Source: JAJVIP01 sp964405835 (lineage in GTDB: Bacteria; Elusimicrobiota; Elusimicrobia; F11). From it: 9,874 nucleotides of DNA. A model generated the notes under the pieces. That model searched no databases. It was not told the DNA's origin and worked only from the letters and a program-made list of their open reading frames with translations. Numbering within the stretch: position 1 is the first letter of the stretch; every line of letters begins with the position of its first letter. The position numbers were made by a program, and so were the translations under genes. The DNA lies in assembly GCA_964405835.1 (NCBI GenBank), contig CAYOPN010000066.1:1-9874 (forward strand), written 5' to 3'. Shown piece after piece: positions 5,934 through 9,874 of the stretch.

Positions 5934-5990
5934 CTTTAATTTGCGGGACTTTCGGGGTATAATAAGAGCTCTTAAGAATTATAAGGAAGG
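5934..5990 (+). promoter_or_regulatory. Promoter and ribosome binding site of the G8 exoprotein gene
   Basis: A perfect TATAAT lies at 5958-5963. The -35 is weak (CTTTAA at 5934-5939, 18-base spacer), so an activator could be needed. The expected transcript start, near 5970, falls in a 12-base perfect palindrome, TAAGAGCTCTTA (5963-5974), a possible operator. AAGGAAGG (5983-5990) stands 5 bases before the TTG start and decides that start. The -10, palindrome and RBS are seen directly; their use is inferred. Confidence 0.6.
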
Positions 5991-5995
5991 CAAAA

Positions 5996-8900
5996 TTGTT
6001 CAAAAGAATCCGGAGTTTGACTGTTACGCTAATGGGCCTCTTACTTGGAATTGCCTATCCTTCCACCGGGAGGGCGGCCATCGAAGATTTCTATGTGTTT
6101 CATTTCGACAAAATCCCCCGCTTCGGCTATTCCCCCTTCGTAAAAAGCCCTCAATACCTTCTCCCAACCACACAAAACGGTTCAATGAGCCAGTTGGGCG
6201 CCGGAATCAATGATCCCAACGCGGTTGTCCTGGTCCGGCATGACGTTGTCTTGACCGGGGACATGAACGTTTGGGCCATTGTGGTGGAAGCCGGAGGAAA
6301 ATTAACGTTCGCGGACCAGAATATTACCGTCCGATTCCTGCAATTTGTAGTCGAAGAAGGGGCCTCCCTTACTATTGGAACCGAAGGCAACCCCGTTAAC
6401 TCGCGTGTTCGGTTGATCGTACGCGCGCTTCCCATCAATACCAGCGATCCCAATAAGTCTTCTTATGACCCCGGGCAATTCGGTCATGGTCTTTTAGGAT
6501 TCGGGAACGTCACAATGCACGGTGAAACAAAAACATCTTTTATGCGCTTAGCCACGGCTCCCCGTGCCGGAAATTCTTCTCTGAGTTTATTGAACTCTGT
6601 GACCAACTGGAAAAGCGGAGATAAAGTTGTCATCCCGGACACCCGCATCGTTGCTCTTGAACTGGGGAACCTGACCTTCCCCAATGAAGGCGCGGTCGGC
6701 ATCCGCACGGTTGATCAAACAGAAGTCAGAACCTTATCGGGCTCTGCGGCGACCAGCGCGTCTTTAAATTCGGGCCTCAGTTTTGACCACCTCGGCGCGG
6801 TTTCGGCGGACGGCACCCAACCCACCAATTTTGGAGGCGAGCCGCTTAACCCGCATGTCGGAAATTTGAGCCGGAATATTTCCATCGAATCGGAGGATCC
6901 AAACGTGGTTCGCGGGCACACCATGTTCCATCATCGGGCGAATATCAATATCAATGGGGTCGCTTTCACCAATTTGGGACGAACCAGAACTGTTTACCTG
7001 AACAGCACTACTTTCGACGCCAACGGCAACGCGCTCAGCGTGGGTACCAATCAAATCGGCCGCTACCCGGTCCACTTCCACCATCTGGCCGGCCCCAACC
7101 CCGCGACCGACCCGCAACATCAATTTCGTTTGGAGAACTGCGCGATCGACACCAGTCCCAAATGGGGCGTGGCGATTCACGGGTCCAGCTACGGTCTTAT
7201 TAAAAACAATGTGATCTACGACTGCCGCGGCGGCGGAATTATTTTCGAGAACGGCAGTGAATTTCGCAACCGCATCGAGCGCAATTTCATTGTCAAGATT
7301 CCGGGACATGATGGAAGCGACGGCGATCGCGTCATTGAAATCAGAGGCGACATTCAATTCCGCCAAGGCGTGGCGATCGGCGAAACCACGCCGGACAACG
7401 ACATCATCGCCAACGTTTCGGCCGATATCCATGAAGGAGAAACCGTATATCAGGGTTTCACCATCGGAGGCCGCGAGGGACAATCCCGCCTTCCCGTGCG
7501 GAAGCCTCTTTTCCGCGGAGCCGATGTCAATGTCGCGGGACAATTCGAAGAGATCACCGGCGTGCATGTTCCTTATGGGGTTCACGAAGGCGCTGAGGTT
7601 TATTCGTCCGCGAAAATTGCGTTGGGCGCATGGCAAAACCATGAAGCAGGATTCGAATTTATTCCGAGCCCTCTTATAAAAAACTTTGCGGCATGGAATA
7701 CCGGCGGAAGTTTTAATGCGCAGGGCGCGACCATATTTGTCGATTATTCCGTGTTCCATATAGACGGCGCAAAACTATACGGCGGAAGACGCGTCTTTTT
7801 CGCCCATAACCCCACGGGACGCGATGGGATGCTCTTTAAAGATATGGCCATTCATAACTTCGAGGTGGGCTTCGACTACGACAACCGCCCGCCGATTACT
7901 CACACCGAGTCGGCAAAATCAAAACCGACATGGGAATTTGTGAACCTGGACGTCGTGAACGTGAAATCAGGGATTGTTCTTCATAATGAATTGCAGGGGC
8001 CTAACCCCTTGGGGAAAATTTATACCGTGCTACGAAACGTAAAATTTCGTTCGACAAACAGCGTTCCGTATGCCGGCGTGGATTTCCAACTGCGGTATGA
8101 TCCTCATTCCGGACCTGACAACGTCGGCGGCCCTACAATATGGACGGAATTTGTGACGGAGTCTTATGATCACAACGGGGTGCCGGGAGTCAATAAAGAA
8201 CTTTTTTTTCCCATTCAAGGGCCGAACATTCCTATCCGTAAGTGGTGCGGCACTTACACGCTATTTAATGGGCCGGAAGAGTTTTGTTTCTGCCCTGGCC
8301 TAAAATCCGATGGCTCCCTGCATACCAATGCTTCCTGTGAAGCGGAATTCGGCCCGATGTCGGCGGCGTTCCGTCATGCGGCGACCTGCGAAGACACGGA
8401 TCCTTCCTTCACCAATGGGTTGGCGTGCAATAAAGCAGTGGGAGGCAACTCGGCTCCCGTGGTGAACGCGGGCCCCGGGCAAACCGTCTTGTTCCCCAAC
8501 CCGGTCAACCTCGCTGGCTCGCATACTGATGACGGGCTCCCGGCCGGAGGGACTATCACGAGACGTTGGGTAAAAATCGTCGGGCCCGGCAACGTCACTT
8601 TCACGGCCCCCACTTCGGCCGCCACCAGCGCCACTTTTAGTCAACCCGGCCATTACACGCTCCGCTACATTGTCAACGACGGCAACCGCGAAGGCGCCGC
8701 CAATTTGGTGGTGCTGGTATCAGACCCGAACGGGTCGAACGAGGCGCCCTCCGTTTCCGCCGGCGAAGATCGCGTCACCCCTTTCCCAGCGGCCGTCAAT
8801 TTAAGCGGCTCTGTTTCCGATGATGGAATGCCCGCCTCGCCCGGACGTCTGACGATCTTATGGACCAAAGAATCGGGGATGGGCTCCGTCATTTTTGAGA

Positions 8901-9268
8901 ACGCCGCTTCTCCGATAACAGAAGCCACTTTCAGCCGCCCCGGGTCGTATATTCTTAGACTGACGGCCACCGACGGAGAAAAATCAACGAACGATCACGT
9001 ACAGGTTTTATCTCAAGGCGTTGGCGGCGCCGGGACGGTCGGAGGCACGGTAGGCAATATTGTTAGCCCGGCCAAACAACAAACGGTTTTCATTCCTGGT
9101 TGTGGCAACGGCACCATCCGCGATTTAAAAGGCCGGACTGTCATGACGTTCTCAGGCCCCGACCTTATCTGGGGCGGCCAACGTTCCGGCGGCCGCCTGG
9201 TCGCGGATGGCGTGTACATTTACACCTGCTCCGAAGGAAAGTCGGGCAAGATTGCGGTTGTTCCCTAG
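5996..9268 (+). CDS. Secreted multidomain protein: G8 domain, CEMIP/TMEM2-like beta-helix, PKD-like repeats, FlgD-like C-terminus
   Basis: Likely an exported 1090-aa protein. A signal peptide is present: basic MFKRIR, hydrophobic core 8-20, probable cleavage after Ala27. A G8 domain (about 70-215) includes VVLVRHDVVLTGDMNVWAIV and GGKLTF. A right-handed beta-helix (about 290-700) holds the motif GRYPVHFHHL (355-364) and WGVAIHGSSYGLIKNNVIYDC (390-410), closely resembling animal CEMIP/TMEM2 (hyaluronan-degrading or -binding) and PKHD1-like proteins. A Cys-rich stretch (751-811, seven Cys) is followed by two PKD-like domains (about 820-909 and 917-1005) and a C-terminal FlgD/sorting-like module (about 1037-1090) with WGGQRSGGRLVADGVYIYTC. 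The start is TTG at 5996-5998 with AAGGAAGG upstream; the next ATG (6032) would remove the basic part of the signal peptide. The role is probably binding or cleaving an extracellular polysaccharide; the substrate is unknown. It is a single-gene transcription unit, divergent from rpsF. Confidence 0.85.
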   Translation: MFKRIRSLTVTLMGLLLGIAYPSTGRAAIEDFYVFHFDKIPRFGYSPFVKSPQYLLPTTQNGSMSQLGAGINDPNAVVLVRHDVVLTGDMNVWAIVVEAGGKLTFADQNITVRFLQFVVEEGASLTIGTEGNPVNSRVRLIVRALPINTSDPNKSSYDPGQFGHGLLGFGNVTMHGETKTSFMRLATAPRAGNSSLSLLNSVTNWKSGDKVVIPDTRIVALELGNLTFPNEGAVGIRTVDQTEVRTLSGSAATSASLNSGLSFDHLGAVSADGTQPTNFGGEPLNPHVGNLSRNISIESEDPNVVRGHTMFHHRANININGVAFTNLGRTRTVYLNSTTFDANGNALSVGTNQIGRYPVHFHHLAGPNPATDPQHQFRLENCAIDTSPKWGVAIHGSSYGLIKNNVIYDCRGGGIIFENGSEFRNRIERNFIVKIPGHDGSDGDRVIEIRGDIQFRQGVAIGETTPDNDIIANVSADIHEGETVYQGFTIGGREGQSRLPVRKPLFRGADVNVAGQFEEITGVHVPYGVHEGAEVYSSAKIALGAWQNHEAGFEFIPSPLIKNFAAWNTGGSFNAQGATIFVDYSVFHIDGAKLYGGRRVFFAHNPTGRDGMLFKDMAIHNFEVGFDYDNRPPITHTESAKSKPTWEFVNLDVVNVKSGIVLHNELQGPNPLGKIYTVLRNVKFRSTNSVPYAGVDFQLRYDPHSGPDNVGGPTIWTEFVTESYDHNGVPGVNKELFFPIQGPNIPIRKWCGTYTLFNGPEEFCFCPGLKSDGSLHTNASCEAEFGPMSAAFRHAATCEDTDPSFTNGLACNKAVGGNSAPVVNAGPGQTVLFPNPVNLAGSHTDDGLPAGGTITRRWVKIVGPGNVTFTAPTSAATSATFSQPGHYTLRYIVNDGNREGAANLVVLVSDPNGSNEAPSVSAGEDRVTPFPAAVNLSGSVSDDGMPASPGRLTILWTKESGMGSVIFENAASPITEATFSRPGSYILRLTATDGEKSTNDHVQVLSQGVGGAGTVGGTVGNIVSPAKQQTVFIPGCGNGTIRDLKGRTVMTFSGPDLIWGGQRSGGRLVADGVYIYTCSEGKSGKIAVVP

Positions 9269-9362
9269 AGGCGGCGCGCCCTTTCCAACGGATTGTCCGA
9301 TTCGCAACTTCGAGAAGATTAGCGTCTCGTCCAAAAAAATAATACGCGATCGTGGCCTGCGC
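9269..9362. other. Convergent intergenic spacer
   Basis: 94 bases lie between the convergent 3' ends of the exoprotein and dehydratase genes. A weak 5-bp stem (CGAGA 9311-9315 with TCTCG 9325-9329) is followed by CC and A7 on the plus strand. The A-run would be a U-run preceding, not following, the stem on the minus strand, so neither strand shows a convincing terminator. Confidence 0.4.
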
Positions 9363-9662
9363 TTATTTCAACAATCCCTCTATAACACTGGCCATTTTAA
9401 AGTCCAGGTCCGATATTCCGCGGGCGGTGTGGGTCCAGTAGCGGACTTCGACCCGTTTGAAGTTCATGATGATGTCGGGGTGGTGGTTGTTCTCTTCGGC
9501 GGCCATTCCCACCTTATAAACGAAATCCAGCGCGTCTTTATAGGCCGGAAAAGTCTTGGTCCTCACCAAATATTTGTCGACCTGTTTCCATTCGGGCAAT
9601 TTGGCCAGTCGCTTGGTGATCTCTTCTTGGGACAGCGCCTCTTTCTCGGTCTTTGTTTCCAT
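9363..9662 (-). CDS. Pterin-4a-carbinolamine dehydratase (PCD/DCoH family)
   Basis: This enzyme dehydrates 4a-hydroxytetrahydrobiopterin to regenerate the pterin cofactor of aromatic amino acid hydroxylases; many bacterial members have less certain roles in pterin metabolism. The 99-aa protein is of normal length. It shows LPEWKQVDKYLVRTKTF (22-38) and the active-site segment ENNHHPDI (57-64) with His60, His61 and Pro62. EVRYWTHTARGISDLDF (72-88) adds His78 and the late Asp. The ATG at 9660-9662 has GAGG only 2 bases upstream, unusually close, but no better start exists before the conserved region. It begins 5 bases after the malate dehydrogenase stop, so the two are probably co-transcribed. 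No aromatic amino acid hydroxylase gene is visible in the window. Confidence 0.9.
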   Translation of the reverse strand: METKTEKEALSQEEITKRLAKLPEWKQVDKYLVRTKTFPAYKDALDFVYKVGMAAEENNHHPDIIMNFKRVEVRYWTHTARGISDLDFKMASVIEGLLK

Positions 9663-9667
9663 TTCCT

Positions 9668-9874
9668 CTATACGGCCGCGGCCTTATCTAGTGCGGCCAC
9701 CAATTCTTCGACCGATTTGACCGATTTGCGGAACCCAGCCTCTTCTTCGGCATTGAGCTTGATCTCGATGACCTTCTCCATGCCGGCCGCCCCTAACTTG
9801 GCGAGCACACCAACGAAATCACCTTTCACGCCATATTCACCATTCAAGAGCACCGCACAAGGCAGGATCTTTTT
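9668..9874 (-). CDS. mdh: Malate dehydrogenase, C-terminal part (runs off the window)
   Basis: The frame is open from the window edge (9874) to TAG at 9668-9670, giving 68 residues: KKILPCAVLLNGEYGV, then GDFVGVLAKLGAAGMEKVIEI and a C-terminal helix VKSVEELVAALDKA. This matches the C-terminus of LDH-like bacterial malate dehydrogenases (NAD-dependent malate to oxaloacetate, TCA cycle). The catalytic His and the NAD-binding domain lie outside the window. The closely related lactate dehydrogenase is less likely, since the ILPCAVLLNGEYG pattern is typical of MDH. The gene lies just upstream of the dehydratase gene. Confidence 0.88.
   Translation of the reverse strand, partial: KKILPCAVLLNGEYGVKGDFVGVLAKLGAAGMEKVIEIKLNAEEEAGFRKSVKSVEELVAALDKAAAV

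Larger units (their letters stand above)
5747..5995. other. AT-rich divergent regulatory region
   Basis: 249 bases separate rpsF and the exoprotein gene. Besides the two candidate promoters, AAGTTTTTC occurs twice 17 bases apart (5870-5878 and 5887-5895), possibly a binding-site pair or chance. No small gene is supportable here. Confidence 0.4.

Noticed and set aside
6764..7759. 331-codon minus-strand open frame inside the exoprotein gene
   Set aside because: It is antisense to the conserved beta-helix motifs of a well-supported protein, so it is a shadow frame.
9311..9338. Terminator between the convergent 3' ends
   Set aside because: The stem is only 5 bp and the A-run is on the wrong side for a minus-strand terminator, and gives A rather than U on the plus strand.
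1..9874. CRISPR arrays, tRNA or rRNA genes
   Set aside because: I saw no regularly spaced direct repeats and recognised no cloverleaf or rRNA sequence on either strand.

Overview
The window looks like a chromosomal segment of an uncultured Gram-negative (diderm) bacterium. An MlaE-type lipid-transport permease, a secreted protein with a FlgD-like C-terminal domain and the housekeeping gene order support this. A lineage such as Omnitrophota, Elusimicrobiota or another PVC-type phylum is possible, but I cannot fix the taxonomy from the sequence alone.

Layout. Bases 76-5746 hold a minus-strand housekeeping operon, read right to left: rpsF (bS6), ssb, rpsR (bS18), rplI (bL9), dnaB, alr and an mlaE-type permease. 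The genes are tightly packed: TAATG at ssb/rpsR, ATGA at alr/mlaE, and a 41-base overlap at dnaB/alr. A 249-base AT-rich divergent region (5747-5995) separates the operon from one large plus-strand gene (5996-9268). That gene encodes a secreted 1090-residue protein with a G8 domain, a CEMIP/TMEM2-like beta-helix, two PKD-like domains and a FlgD-like C-terminal module. The right end carries, on the minus strand, a pterin-4a-carbinolamine dehydratase gene and the 3' end of malate dehydrogenase.

The most interesting part lies in the two widest gaps of the operon. Between dnaB and rplI is a 387-base module (3389-3775). It is a 97-codon GIY-YIG nuclease ORF with no normal start codon (ATC sits at the start position behind a perfect AGGAGG), bracketed by two inverted 36-base hairpin-forming repeats. 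Between rplI and rpsR (4329-4400) the same two half-repeats lie back to back as a 72-base near-palindrome with no gene. The four half-repeats differ mainly in their 9-base loops and at paired stem positions, where most changes are compensatory. This looks like an autonomous GIY-YIG element and a MITE/REP-like relative, comparable in layout to REP/RAYT systems but with a GIY-YIG enzyme instead of a Y1 transposase. Mobility is an inference.

The operon joins replication (SSB, DnaB), translation (bS6, bS18, bL9), peptidoglycan precursor supply (Alr) and envelope lipid transport (MlaE-type). The large secreted protein is unrelated to it and probably acts on, or binds, extracellular glycans.
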